DNA of 64,000 nucleotides from Anaeramoeba ignava (Eukaryota; Metamonada; Anaeramoebidae). The notes below the pieces were generated by a model. That model saw nothing but the letters and a program-made list of their open reading frames with translations. It was not told the origin of the DNA and did not search any database. Positions within the stretch are counted from its first letter, which is position 1; each line of letters starts with the position of its first letter. The stretch spans positions 1 to 64,000 of the forward strand of contig JAPDFW010000102.1 in assembly GCA_028826165.1 (NCBI GenBank), written 5' to 3'. The position numbers and the translations under genes are program-made. Below, one piece after another: positions 25,503 to 37,604 of this stretch.

Positions 25503-28480
25503 TTATTTTTCTTTTGTTTCTTTTCGAGAAATGAAATGTAAATTAACTAAAGATTGTTCACCAGAAACTCCATAACGAATTGGAAATCCATAAAAACCTG
25601 TTCCTTTATGAACATAACAAAGATTATGATTTCTAACAAAAACCTATTTTAAAATTGATTTAAAATTGATATAAAATTGATTTAAAATTAATATAAAATT
25701 GATTTAAAATTAATTTAAAATTGATTTAAAATTGATTTAAAATTGATTTAAAATTGATTTAAATTTGATATAAAATTGATATAAAATTGATATAAAATTG
25801 ATTTAAAATTGATTTAAAATAGATATAAAATTGATATAAAATTGATTTAAAATTGATTTAAAATTGATTTAAAATTGATATAAAATTGATTTAAAATTGA
25901 TTTAAAATTAATATAAAATTGATATAAAATTGATTTAAAATTGATATAAAATTGATATAAAATTAATTTAAAATTGATTTAAAATTGATTTAAAATTGAT
26001 ATAAAATTGATATAAAATTGATTTAAAATTGATATAAAATTGATATAAAATTGATATAAAATTGATTTAAAATTGATATAAAATTGATTTAAAATTGATT
26101 TAAAATTGATATAAAATTGATATAAAATTGATATAAAATTGATTTAAAATTAATATAAAATAGATATAAAATAGATATAAAATTGATATAAAATTGATAT
26201 AAAATTGATATAAAATTGATATAAAATTGATATAAAATTGATTTAAAATTAATATAAAATAGATATAAAATAGATATAAAATTGATATAAAATTGATATA
26301 AAATTGATATAAAATTGATATAAAATTGATATAAATTTGTATACTCCTTGATCTAATGTTCCAAGTCCAAGAAGTGTAAAAGGAAGTCCAATAAAATTTA
26401 AACCAATATGACCACCATGTGTATGTCCAGAAAATGTTATTGATTTATCTTCATTTGGAATAAAGGGAAAATCTTGTGGATTATGTAATAAAATTATTCT
26501 AAGATCAACATCTTCTTCACAAACATTTTGTATACAATTTTGTTGGGTTTGTTGTTCTCGATTTCGAAAATAGAAATCTAATCCAACAATTTGAATTTTT
26601 AAAGAACCTAAAAATAAAATACATTTCAAATAAAAAATAGAAGAAAAAATATCCAAAAGAAATATTTTTACTAATTTTAATATTAACAGAAGAATCTTTG
26701 AGAATTTGAGCTCCAATTTCATTCAAAACTGTAATTTAATTTAATTTAATTTAATTTGGTTTGATTTGATTTAATTTAATTTGATTTGATTTAATTTGAT
26801 TTGATTTAATTTAATTGGATTTAATTTTAATTTGATTTGATTTAGTTTGATTTGAATTAATTTGATTTAATTTGGTTTGATTTAATTTAATTTAATTTAA
26901 TTTAATTTAATTGGATTTAATTTTAATTTGATTTAAATTAATTTAATTTGATTTAATTTTAATTTGATTTGATTTAATTTGGTTTAATTTAATTTAATTT
27001 GATTTAATTTAAATTAATTTGATTTAAATTAATTTGATTTAAATTAATTTGATTTAATTTGATTTAATTTAATTTAATTTGATTTAATTGGATTTAATTT
27101 GATTTTATTTGATTTAATTTGATTTAATTTAATTTGATTTAATTTAATTTAATTTGATTTAATTTGATTTAATTTGATTTAATTTTAATTTGATTTGATT
27201 TAGTTTGATTTAATTTAATTTGATTTGATTTAATTTTAATTTAATTTAATTTAATTTGATTTAAATTAATTTGATTTGATTTGATTTGATTTGATTTAAT
27301 TTAATTGGATTTAATTTTAATTTGATTTGATTTGATTTAATTTAAAATTAATTTGATTTAATTTTGTTTGATTTAATTTGATTTGATTTAATTAATTTAA
27401 TTTGATTTAATTTGATTTAAAATTAATTTTGAAAAAAAGAAAATAAAAGAAAAAAAATTTTTTCTTTTAGGGAAAATTTTTTTTTGTTATTTAAAATTAA
27501 AATAAACCTTCAACAGTTTCTTGTATCATTTCGTAATCATGATTTCCAAAACAAGCAAAAACTTTTCCTTTCATTTTTTTGAGAGGAGAAAATGCAGTTT
27601 TCATTCCAATAACTCCTTCTGTACTTTTTGTAACTTTTGTAAATAAATCGCCAGTTATTAGAACTAAATCTGGATTTCTTTCAACTGTTCTTTCACAAAT
27701 TTTCTTTAATCTTGGAACACTCATAAATAATCCTAAATGTGGATCTGTAATTTGAATAATTTTTATATCTTTCCAGTTTTTAAATGCATTTGATTTTTTC
27801 CTCATTTTCTGAATGAAATTTTGTTGAAGGAATTGATTTGCTTTTTTAGTTTTGTTTCCAAAACTTTTTCATTTGAAATTTAAAATCAAAATTAAAATTA
27901 TAATTTAATTTGAATATAAATATAATAATCACAATTGAGTTGGATCAAAAAATAAATCAACAACAGATTCAGAAGTAAATAAACTTTGAAAAGAACCAAT
28001 CAAAGCAGCAATAAAAAAAACAATAGCAATAATAAAAGAGAAGGATTTAGACTGAATAGATTTAATAAACAAAACTCTAAAAACCAAAATAGGAAGAAAA
28101 GAAAGAAGAGAAACTGAAGAAAAAATTCCACTTGGAATTGAAAGAAAAAAAACTGTCATTTTTGAAGGCATTTTCGATTTTGATAAAGAGAAAGATTGAA
28201 AAAAACTGGAAATAAATCCAAATATAAAAAGTGAATGAACCCAAAAAATCCAACGAATTCCTGAACCACAAATATCAAGTTTTGTTAGAAATTTTGTTGG
28301 AATCCATAAACATTTCTGTGATTCAAAAAATGGTTCAAAATAAAAATTATATTCAAATGTTGAAAATAAAAGTGCTAATGTATAATATCCATGTTCATAT
28401 AATCTTAATCTTTTTTTTCTTGCTCTAACAATTGCAAATATACTAATAGGAAGTGCAAGAGTTGAAAAAATTGAAATCAT
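25503..28480 (-). CDS. Membrane-anchored metallophosphoesterase (calcineurin-like)
   Basis: 454 aa in five exons (28480–27933, 27863–27508, 26728–26672, 26607–26345, 25643–25503), exactly in frame. The first about 180 residues form several hydrophobic segments, including WIFWVHSLFIFGFISSFF and SFIIAIVFFIAALIG, so the protein is probably multi-pass. The catalytic domain follows: QITDPHLG (D-x-H), LVLITGDLF (GD), CFGNHDYE (GNHD), ILLHNPQDF and SGHTHGGHIGLNF (GHxH), ending with YVHKGTGFYGFPIRYG. These are the metal-binding motifs of the superfamily in the expected order. The arrangement resembles bacterial membrane phosphoesterases of the YkuE/YaeI kind, whose substrates include lipid phosphates; the substrate here is unknown. 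Introns of 779 and 701 bp are tandem repeats; the other two are 69 and 64 bp. Confidence 0.85.
25644..26344 (-). repeat. Metallophosphoesterase intron 4: AAAATTGATATA 12-mer repeat
   Basis: A 701-bp intron made of about 60 copies of TAAAATTGATTT / TAAAATTGATAT units. The flanking exons join in phase 0 (…LGTLDQG / VFVRNHN…). Confidence 0.8.
26729..27507 (-). repeat. Metallophosphoesterase intron 2: TTTAA/TTTGA pentamer repeat
   Basis: A 779-bp intron dominated by pentamers TTTAA and TTTGA in irregular order, with occasional GGATT and AAATT variants. The exons on each side join as …ETVE-V-LNEIG…. Confidence 0.8.
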
Positions 28481-28484
28481 AGAA

Positions 28485-28530
28485 TTAAAAAAAATGAAAA
28501 AAAGGAAATGAAAAAATGAAAAAATATTTT
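28485..28530 (-). promoter_or_regulatory. TCATTTTTT motifs before the metallophosphoesterase gene
   Basis: On the minus strand, TTTTTTCATTTTTTCATTTCC and a further CATTTTTTTT lie within 50 bases upstream of the ATG at 28480, just outside satellite 3. Confidence 0.35.
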
Positions 28531-28549
28531 TTGTTAAAATTATTTTTAA

Positions 28550-31425
28550 ATTAAATTTTAAATTAAATATTAAATTAAAACTATTAAAAAACTTGAATAA
28601 AAATTATCAAAATAATTTAATTTATAAAATATAAAAATTTAAATCTATTTTTATTTATACTTAATTAATAATTTATTTTAAAATTATTTTTAAATTAAAT
28701 TTCAAATTAAATATTAAATTAAAATTATTAAAAAAATTGAATAAAAATTATCAAAAAAATTTGATTTATAAAATATAAAAATTTAAATATATTTTTATTT
28801 ATAATTAATTAATAATTTATTTATAAATTATTTTTAAATTAAATTTTAAATTAAATATTAAATTAAAATTATTAAAAAGTTGAATAAAAATTATCAAAAT
28901 AATTTGATTTATAAAATATAAAAATTTAAATCTATTTTTATTAATAATTAATTAATATTTTATTTATAAATTATTTTTAAATTAAATTTCAAATTAAATA
29001 TTAAATTAAAATTATTAAAAAGTTGAATAAAAATTATCAAAAATTTAATTTATAAAATATAAAAATTTAAATATATTTTTATTAATAATTAATTAATAAT
29101 TTATTTTAAAATTATTTTTAAATTACATTTTAAATTAAATACTAAATTAAAATTATTAAAAATTGAATAAAAATTATCAAAATAATTTAATTTAAAAATA
29201 TAAAAATTTAAATCTATTTTTATTTATAATTAATTAATAATTTATTTTAAAATTATTTTTAAATTAAATTTTAAATTAAATACTAAATTAAAACTATTAA
29301 AAACTTGAATAAAAATTATCAAAAATTTGATTTAAAAATATAAAAATTTAAATCTATTTTTATTTATACTTAATTAATATTTTTGTTAAAATTATTTTTA
29401 AATTAAATTTCAAATTAAATATTAAATTAAAATTATTAAAAATTGAATAAAAATTATCAAAAATTTGATTTATAAAATATAAAAATTTAAATCTATTTTT
29501 ATTTATAATTAATTAATATTTTATTTTAAAATTATTTTTAAATTAAATTTTAAATTAAATATTAAATTAAAATTATTAAAAAGTTGAATAAAAATTATCA
29601 AAATAATTTAATTTATAAAATATAAAAATTTAAATCTATTTTTATTTATAATTAATTAATATTTTATTTATAAATTATTTTTAAATTAAATTTCAAATTA
29701 AATATTAAATTAAAATTATTAAAAAGTTGAATAAAAATTATCAAAATAATTTGATTTATAAAATATAAAAATTTAAATCTATTTTTATTTATACTTAATT
29801 AATAATTTATTTATAAATTATTTTTAAATTAAATTTCAAATTAAATACTAAATTAAAATTATTAAAAAGTTGAATAAAAATTATCAAAATAATTTAATTT
29901 ATAAAATATAAAAATTTAAATCTATTTTTATTTATACTTAATTAATATTTTTGTTAAAATTATTTTTAAATTACATTTCAAATTAAATATTAAATTAAAA
30001 TTATTAAAAAGTTGAATAAAAATTATCAAAATAATTTGATTTATAAAAATATAAAAATTTAAATCTATTTTTATTTATAATTAATTAATAATTTATTTAT
30101 AAATTATTTTTAAATTAAATTTTAAATTAAATATTAAATTAAAATTATTAAAAACTTGAATAAAAATTATCAAAATAATTTAATTTATAAAATATAAAAA
30201 TTTAAATCTATTTTTATTTATAATTAATTAATAATTTATTTTAAAATTATTTTTAAATTACATTTTAAATTAAATATTAAATTAAAATTATTAAAAATTG
30301 AATAAAAATTATCAAAAATTTAATTTAAAAATATAAAAATTTAAATCTATTTTTATTTATACTTAATAAATAATTTATTTATAAATTATTTTTAAATTAA
30401 ATTTCAAATTAAATATTAAATTAAAATTATTAAAAAGTTGAATAAAAATTATCAAAAATTTAATTTATAAAATATAAAAATTTAAATCTATTTTTATTTA
30501 TAATTAATTAATGTTTTTGTTAAAATTATTTTTAAATTAAATTTCAAATTAAATATTAAATTAAAATTATTAAAAAAATTGAATAAAAATTATCAAAAAA
30601 AATTTAATTTATAAAATATAAAAATTTAAATCTATTTTTATTAATAATTAATTAATAATTTATTTTAAAATTATTTTTAAATTAAATTTTAAATTAAATA
30701 CTAAATTAAAATTATTAAAAAGTTGAATAAAAATTATCAAAATAATTTAATTTATAAAATATAAAAATTTAAATATATTTTTATTTATAATTAATTAATA
30801 TTTTTGTTAAAATTATTTTTAAATTAAATTTCAAATTAAATATTAAATTAAAATTATTAAAAATTGAATAAAAATTATCAAAAAAATTTAATTTATAAAA
30901 ATATAAAAATTTAAATATATTTTTATTTATAATTAATTAATAATTTATTTATAAATTATTTTTAAATTAAATTTCAAATTAAATATTAAATTAAAATTAT
31001 TAAAAAGTTGAATAAAAATTATCAAAATAATTTGATTTATAAAATATAAAAATTTAAATCTATTTTTATTTGTAATTAATTAATAATTTATTTATAAATT
31101 ATTTTTAAATTAAATTTCAAATTAAATACTAAATTAAAATTATTAAAAAGTTGAATAAAAATTATCAAAATAATTTGATTTATAAAATATAAAAATTTAA
31201 ATATATTTTTATTTATAATTAATTAATAATTTATTTATAAATTATTTTTAAATTAAATTTCAAATTAAATATTAAATTAAAATTATTAAAAAACTTGAAT
31301 AAAAATTATCAAAATAATTTGATTTATAAAATATAAAAATTTAAATATATTTTTATTTATAATTAATTAATATTTTATTTATAAATTATTTTTAAATTAC
31401 ATTTCAAATTAAATATTAAATTAAA
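28550..31425. repeat. Satellite 3: about 20 copies, period 140–145 bp
   Basis: The marker TTTAAATCTATTTTTAT (or its TATA variant) recurs with AAATCT/AAATAT at 28641, 28785, 28928, 29069, 29210 and 29350; spacings are 144, 143, 141, 141 and 140. Each unit also carries GAATAAAAATTATCAAAA. It fills the spacer between the divergent starts at 28480 and 31472. Part of the unit resembles satellite 1. No genes. Confidence 0.9.
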
Positions 31426-31428
31426 ATT

Positions 31429-31455
31429 ATTTTCATTTTTTCATTTTTTCATTTC
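31429..31455 (+). promoter_or_regulatory. TCATTTTTTC motifs before the Ras–BTB gene
   Basis: Three CATTTTTTC-like units lie between the end of satellite 3 and the ATG at 31472. Confidence 0.4.
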
Positions 31456-31471
31456 AAATTATTTTAAAAAA

Positions 31472-33361
31472 ATGTCACAACAAAATAATAATAATAATTC
31501 TAATCAATTAAGAGTATATAAAATAGGAGTTTTAGGAGAAGGTTATACAGGAAAATCAACATTTATAATTCAATATATAGAAAGGAGATTTATAAGAGAA
31601 GAAGAATATCTATTTTTTTATGATCCATTAAGAAAACAAACAGAAATGGATAAAGAAAGAATTATAGTTCAATTATATAAAAATCCACCACAAGAAGAAC
31701 ATGCCATTTTACCAATTAATGCGACAATAAGAGCAAATGATGGATTTATTATTATGTATTCAATAGCAAATAGAAGAAGTTTTGATGAAGTTCCAATTTT
31801 GATTGAAAATGTTTTAAGAGGAAAAGATGTTGATTCTTTTCCAATCTTTGTTGTTGGAAATAAAATTGATTTGGAAAATGAAAGACAAGTTACAAAAGAA
31901 GAAGCTGAAGATTTTTGTATTGACAAAAAAATACCTTTTATGGAATTGGATTGTCATAATTATGAGCAAGTTGAATCAGTTGTTATTCAATTATGTAAAT
32001 TGATGAAAAATTGGGATCATATTATTGAAACGGAAGAAAGAAAAAAGAAAAAGAAATGGTTAAGGAAATTATTAGTTCCCAAAAAGGAATGTGAATTACC
32101 TGATGAATTTACTCTTCCTTCTATTGATATTCAACAAAGCTCTTTCCAATTTGATTATGATAAGATTTTCCAAGATAAAATCAATACTGATGTTAAATTT
32201 AGTTTTGTTGATAATTCAAATAATCAAGGTTATTCATCATTTGATGCTCATCAAGCTATTCTTGCTTCAAGATGTTTTACATTTGGTAAAATTTTCAGAG
32301 GATTAAAAGAAAATAAACTTGAAGAAGTTCAACAAACTTGCAACAGCGTTAATTTGAAATTGATTGAAAATAAAGGAGAAATACTTACTCTTTCAACTGA
32401 ATATTTCTCGATTCAATCTTTTTATTCAATGATAAGATTTTTATATTCAGCAATTATTGATGAAGAAGTGAAAAAAAGTGTTAAATTATCAAATGATTTA
32501 CTTTCAATTTCACAAACTTTCAAAATTGATAGTTTGAAAAATATTATGAATAAGAATATTTCAATTTTGGATTTGCAAGATAAATTGAAAGAAAAAAGAG
32601 AAAATGAGAAAGAAATATTAACACAAATTTCAGATTTGGAAAATCAAATTTCAGAATTACTTTCAAATGAAATTATAACAATGTCAAATCGATTTGCAAT
32701 GCTTCTTAGAAAATCACCATTTAGTGATTTCAGAATTATAATCAAAGAAGATGAAAAAGCAAGAGAAAGAAGATTCTTTGTTCATTCACCAATTCTTTCA
32801 CAAAGATGTGAATATTTTCAATTAGTTCTTCGAAATGAAATGATGGAAAAAAAGAAAGAAGAAATATTACTTTCTGATATTAGTTTTGATTCCTTTTTAC
32901 TTGCTATTGAATATATTTATTCAGATAGATTCTTGCCACCAAATCTCACTTCAGCAAAACAAAGTGGAAATACAAAACAAATTATTCAAGCTAATAAAAT
33001 TATGTTGGAACTTCTTATTATTTGTGATTATTTCCAAATTCCAAGACTTCATCAATTATGTCAAAAGGATTTAATGGAAAATCTTCATGAAGATATGTTT
33101 GTTTTTGCTTTAAATGTTTCAAGTCAATGTAATGCTCAAATTCTTGAAGAATTTTGTACAATTCAAATTGGCAAAAATTTCCAAAAATTCAAAAAAGATC
33201 CTCAATTTAAAAATTATTTAGATCAAGAACAAAAAGATCAAATTAAAAAATATCAATTTCCTCCTGAAAATTATATTAAATATCACAAGAAATTTAAAGT
33301 TAAATTAGCAAAAAAATTTGGACTTATTGAAAAAGAAGATGAAAGATTAAAGAAAAATTAA
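31472..33361 (+). CDS. Ras-like GTPase domain fused to two BTB domains (RhoBTB-like architecture)
   Basis: 629 aa, intronless and intact. A small-GTPase domain occupies about residues 14–190. The P-loop GEGYTGKST is at 22–30. GFIIMYSIANRRSFDEV follows, then VGNKIDL (G4) near 129. The switch II motif DTAGQE is replaced by YKNPPQEE, so the G3 Asp and Gly are lost, and the G5 SAK is DCH. There is no C-terminal CAAX box because two BTB segments follow. The first (about 225–360) is interrupted by an insertion, with FSFVDN and FDAHQAILASRC. The second (about 410–510) has FSDFRIIIKED and FFVHSPILSQRC. A coiled segment (LKEKRENEKEILTQISDLEN) separates them. The architecture is that of RhoBTB proteins, which act as cullin-3 adaptors, but the GTPase part looks Ras-like rather than Rho. 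It likely binds nucleotide weakly or cannot hydrolyse it (inference). Confidence 0.85.
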   Translation: MSQQNNNNNSNQLRVYKIGVLGEGYTGKSTFIIQYIERRFIREEEYLFFYDPLRKQTEMDKERIIVQLYKNPPQEEHAILPINATIRANDGFIIMYSIANRRSFDEVPILIENVLRGKDVDSFPIFVVGNKIDLENERQVTKEEAEDFCIDKKIPFMELDCHNYEQVESVVIQLCKLMKNWDHIIETEERKKKKKWLRKLLVPKKECELPDEFTLPSIDIQQSSFQFDYDKIFQDKINTDVKFSFVDNSNNQGYSSFDAHQAILASRCFTFGKIFRGLKENKLEEVQQTCNSVNLKLIENKGEILTLSTEYFSIQSFYSMIRFLYSAIIDEEVKKSVKLSNDLLSISQTFKIDSLKNIMNKNISILDLQDKLKEKRENEKEILTQISDLENQISELLSNEIITMSNRFAMLLRKSPFSDFRIIIKEDEKARERRFFVHSPILSQRCEYFQLVLRNEMMEKKKEEILLSDISFDSFLLAIEYIYSDRFLPPNLTSAKQSGNTKQIIQANKIMLELLIICDYFQIPRLHQLCQKDLMENLHEDMFVFALNVSSQCNAQILEEFCTIQIGKNFQKFKKDPQFKNYLDQEQKDQIKKYQFPPENYIKYHKKFKVKLAKKFGLIEKEDERLKKN

Positions 33362-33418
33362 TTTTGAAAAAACGAAAAAACAAAAATCATTTTTTTTCTT
33401 TTTTTTTCTTTTTCAAAA

Positions 33419-35161
33419 ATGAATGAAATTTTATTTTTTGGTGAAAATAAATCTCCAAAACTTTTCAAAAATGAACCAGATTCAATAATAAAACCAATTC
33501 AATTTAAATTTGAAAATGAAAATGAAAATAAAAATGAAAAACAAATTAAACAAATTTCATCAGGTTATTCAATAATTTTCCTTTTTAAAAATGGAAAAGC
33601 AATAGAATATTTAAAAGAAGATGAAAATCCTGAAAAAATTCAAATTGAAAATATTCAAAAAGTAACTGTTGGTTATTACAATGAAGCTATTTTAACAATA
33701 GAAGGAAATGTATTTGCCAAAGGATTAAATATTAATTCAATAAAACGAAATGAATTTATCAATATTTCATCATTAATTGAAGATACAAATGATAGAATAA
33801 TTGAAAATGTTGTTTGTTCTGCTCAATCAGTTTACTTATTAACTTTAAATCAAAATGTTTATGGAATTGGTTCAAATGGAAATTATCAACTTGGTTTAGA
33901 CTATAAAAAACTTCAAAGAACAGAAAAACCAATTTTAATGATGAAAAATGTTTCTAAAATATTTTCAGGAGTTATCTCTTATCATCTTTTTCTTTTAAAT
34001 TCAAATCAAGAATTATTTTGTTGCGGTTGGAATAATCATGGTCAACTTGGATTAGGTGAATCAAGAAAAGAAGATAAAATAAATAAAGTAACCCAAATCC
34101 AAAATATTCCAAAAGGCAAAATAATTGATATTCAATGTGGGAATTCCCATTCAATAATGTTGATTGAATTTCAAGGAAAAAGAAAATTTTATTCAACCGG
34201 AAATTATCAAACTAATGGACTTGGCAAAGATGAAGATAAAGATACTTATGAATTTACTGAAATTAAATCAACTTTATTTGAAAATGATGATAATATTATT
34301 CATTTTTCTGTTGGATATGAGCATACTTTGATTCTAACATCCAAATCAAAATTGATAGGTTTTGGAAGTAATGGTGTTGGTCAATTAGGAACTGAAGATC
34401 GAAATAAACAAAGAATTCCAATTAAAATTGAACTTCCTAAATTAAGATTTAATGAAAATATTTCCAATTATCATGTTTATTGTGGAGATGAAAACTCATT
34501 TCTTTATTATTCTCCTTTTCTTTCTTTTTCCAATCTTGAAGAAGATTTGATAAAATTATTTGAAAGAAAAGAATTTTGCAATATTTCATTTAAAACAGAA
34601 AATGGAGAAATAATTGAAGCTCATAAATTAATATTGAAATATAGATTAAATCAAAATCAAAATGAAATTGAAAAACTTCAAGAAATTATTTCAAAAAAAT
34701 CAATTCAAGAATCAAATCAAATATTTGAAATGATTTATTCAAACAGAATAATAAATCCAATATTATATTCCGAAATTAAAGGAATTATAAATTCAAATGA
34801 AAAAATTGAAGAAACAATGAAAAGAATTTATTTAAATGAAAATGAAAAAGATTTTATTATTGAAAGAAAAGAAAAACAATATAAATTTCCTAAATTAATA
34901 TTAATAATGAGAAGTGAATTATATCGAGGAATGTTTTTATCTGTAACTGAAGACAAATCTAATAAAGTTACAGATTATAGTGAATTAAGTAATAAATCAT
35001 TTCAATTATTAGAATATTGGATTTATTCAAATCAAATTAAAGATGGAATTAAAATTACAGAGCAAACCATTGATGAACTTGAAAGAGGAATTGATTATTT
35101 TCAATTAAATCAAACATATCCAAATTTATTTGATTTATTAATTAACAAATTTAATAATTAA
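33419..35161 (+). CDS. RCC1-repeat / BTB protein 1
   Basis: 580 aa, intronless, intact, 57 bp after the Ras–BTB gene. Residues about 1–370 form an RCC1-type β-propeller: repeated blocks such as YGIGSNGNYQLGL, FCCGWNNHGQLGLGES and IGFGSNGVGQLGT, each followed by a G-x-x-(H/N/S) strand (VGYYNEAIL, CGNSHSIMLI, VGYEHTLILTS). The C-terminal part holds a split BTB: EEDLIKLFERKEFCNISF and EAHKLILKY, an Asn/Gln-rich helix, then LILIMRSELYRGMFLSV and VTDYSELSNKSFQ. It is the most divergent of four paralogues; the other three lie at 52.9–58.8 kb. RCC1–BTB proteins are candidates for cullin-3 substrate adaptors; RanGEF activity is not implied. Confidence 0.85.
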   Translation: MNEILFFGENKSPKLFKNEPDSIIKPIQFKFENENENKNEKQIKQISSGYSIIFLFKNGKAIEYLKEDENPEKIQIENIQKVTVGYYNEAILTIEGNVFAKGLNINSIKRNEFINISSLIEDTNDRIIENVVCSAQSVYLLTLNQNVYGIGSNGNYQLGLDYKKLQRTEKPILMMKNVSKIFSGVISYHLFLLNSNQELFCCGWNNHGQLGLGESRKEDKINKVTQIQNIPKGKIIDIQCGNSHSIMLIEFQGKRKFYSTGNYQTNGLGKDEDKDTYEFTEIKSTLFENDDNIIHFSVGYEHTLILTSKSKLIGFGSNGVGQLGTEDRNKQRIPIKIELPKLRFNENISNYHVYCGDENSFLYYSPFLSFSNLEEDLIKLFERKEFCNISFKTENGEIIEAHKLILKYRLNQNQNEIEKLQEIISKKSIQESNQIFEMIYSNRIINPILYSEIKGIINSNEKIEETMKRIYLNENEKDFIIERKEKQYKFPKLILIMRSELYRGMFLSVTEDKSNKVTDYSELSNKSFQLLEYWIYSNQIKDGIKITEQTIDELERGIDYFQLNQTYPNLFDLLINKFNN

Positions 35162-36744
<1,583 letters not shown>

Positions 36745-37604
36745 ATCTCAATCTAAATCAAAAATCAATTTCCAAAATCAATTTCAAAAACAATTTTCAA
36801 AATCAAATCCAAATCAAATTCTTTTTTCTTTTTTCTTTTTTTTTTAAAAAAATTGAAAAAGTAAAATTCCAATTCAAAATCAAATTTTTAAATATTTAGA
36901 ATTAAGTTTAAAAATATTTAATTAATTTTATTATTAAATTATTATTTTTAAAAATAAAGTTTTGATTTATTATTTAATTTAGAATTAAGTTTTAAATTAT
37001 TAAAATATTTTGATTTAATTTATATCAAATTTTTAAATAGTTTTGATTTAATATTTAATTTAGAATTAAGTTTAAAAATATAATTTTATTATTAATTTTA
37101 TTATTAATTTATTATTTTGTAATTTAAATTTAATTATATTTTGTTATTAAATATTTTGATTTAATTTATATCAAATTTTTAAATAGTTTTGATTTATTTA
37201 ATTTAGAATTAAGTTTAAAAATATAATTTATTATTAATTTTATTATTAATTTAATATTTTTAATTTAAAATTAATTATATTTTGTTAATAAATATTTTGA
37301 TTTAATTTATATCTAATTTTTTAAATAGTTTTGATTTAATATTTAATTTAGAATTAAGTTTAAAAATATAATTTATTTTTAATTTTATTATTAATTTAAT
37401 ATTTTTTAATTTAAATTTAAATTAAAATTTGTTTTTTTCATTTTTTCATTTTTTTCTTTTTTTAAAAAGTAAAAATAATTAATTTTATTTTAATAAATTT
37501 ATTCGGAATATAAAATAGAAATTAAAATAATGTAAAATAATAATTTAAAACTAATTTTAATCCTTTTATTTTTTTTGTTATTTTTTAAAAAAAAAAAAGC
37601 AAAA
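36745..37604. other. Spacer actin / BEACH with a short ~144-bp satellite
   Basis: AGAATTAAGTTT recurs at 36898, 36981, 37062, 37205 and 37350, spaced 83, 81, 143 and 145 bp, so the last copies repeat the ~144-bp period of satellites 1–3. A TCATTTTTTCATTTTTTTC motif follows at 37439–37460, then A/T-rich leader to the ATG at 37605. No coding sequence is seen. Confidence 0.6.

Noticed and set aside
37575-37604. Earlier start for the BTB–BEACH protein
   Set aside because: No ATG lies there; the first ATG in frame is at 37605 after an A-rich leader.
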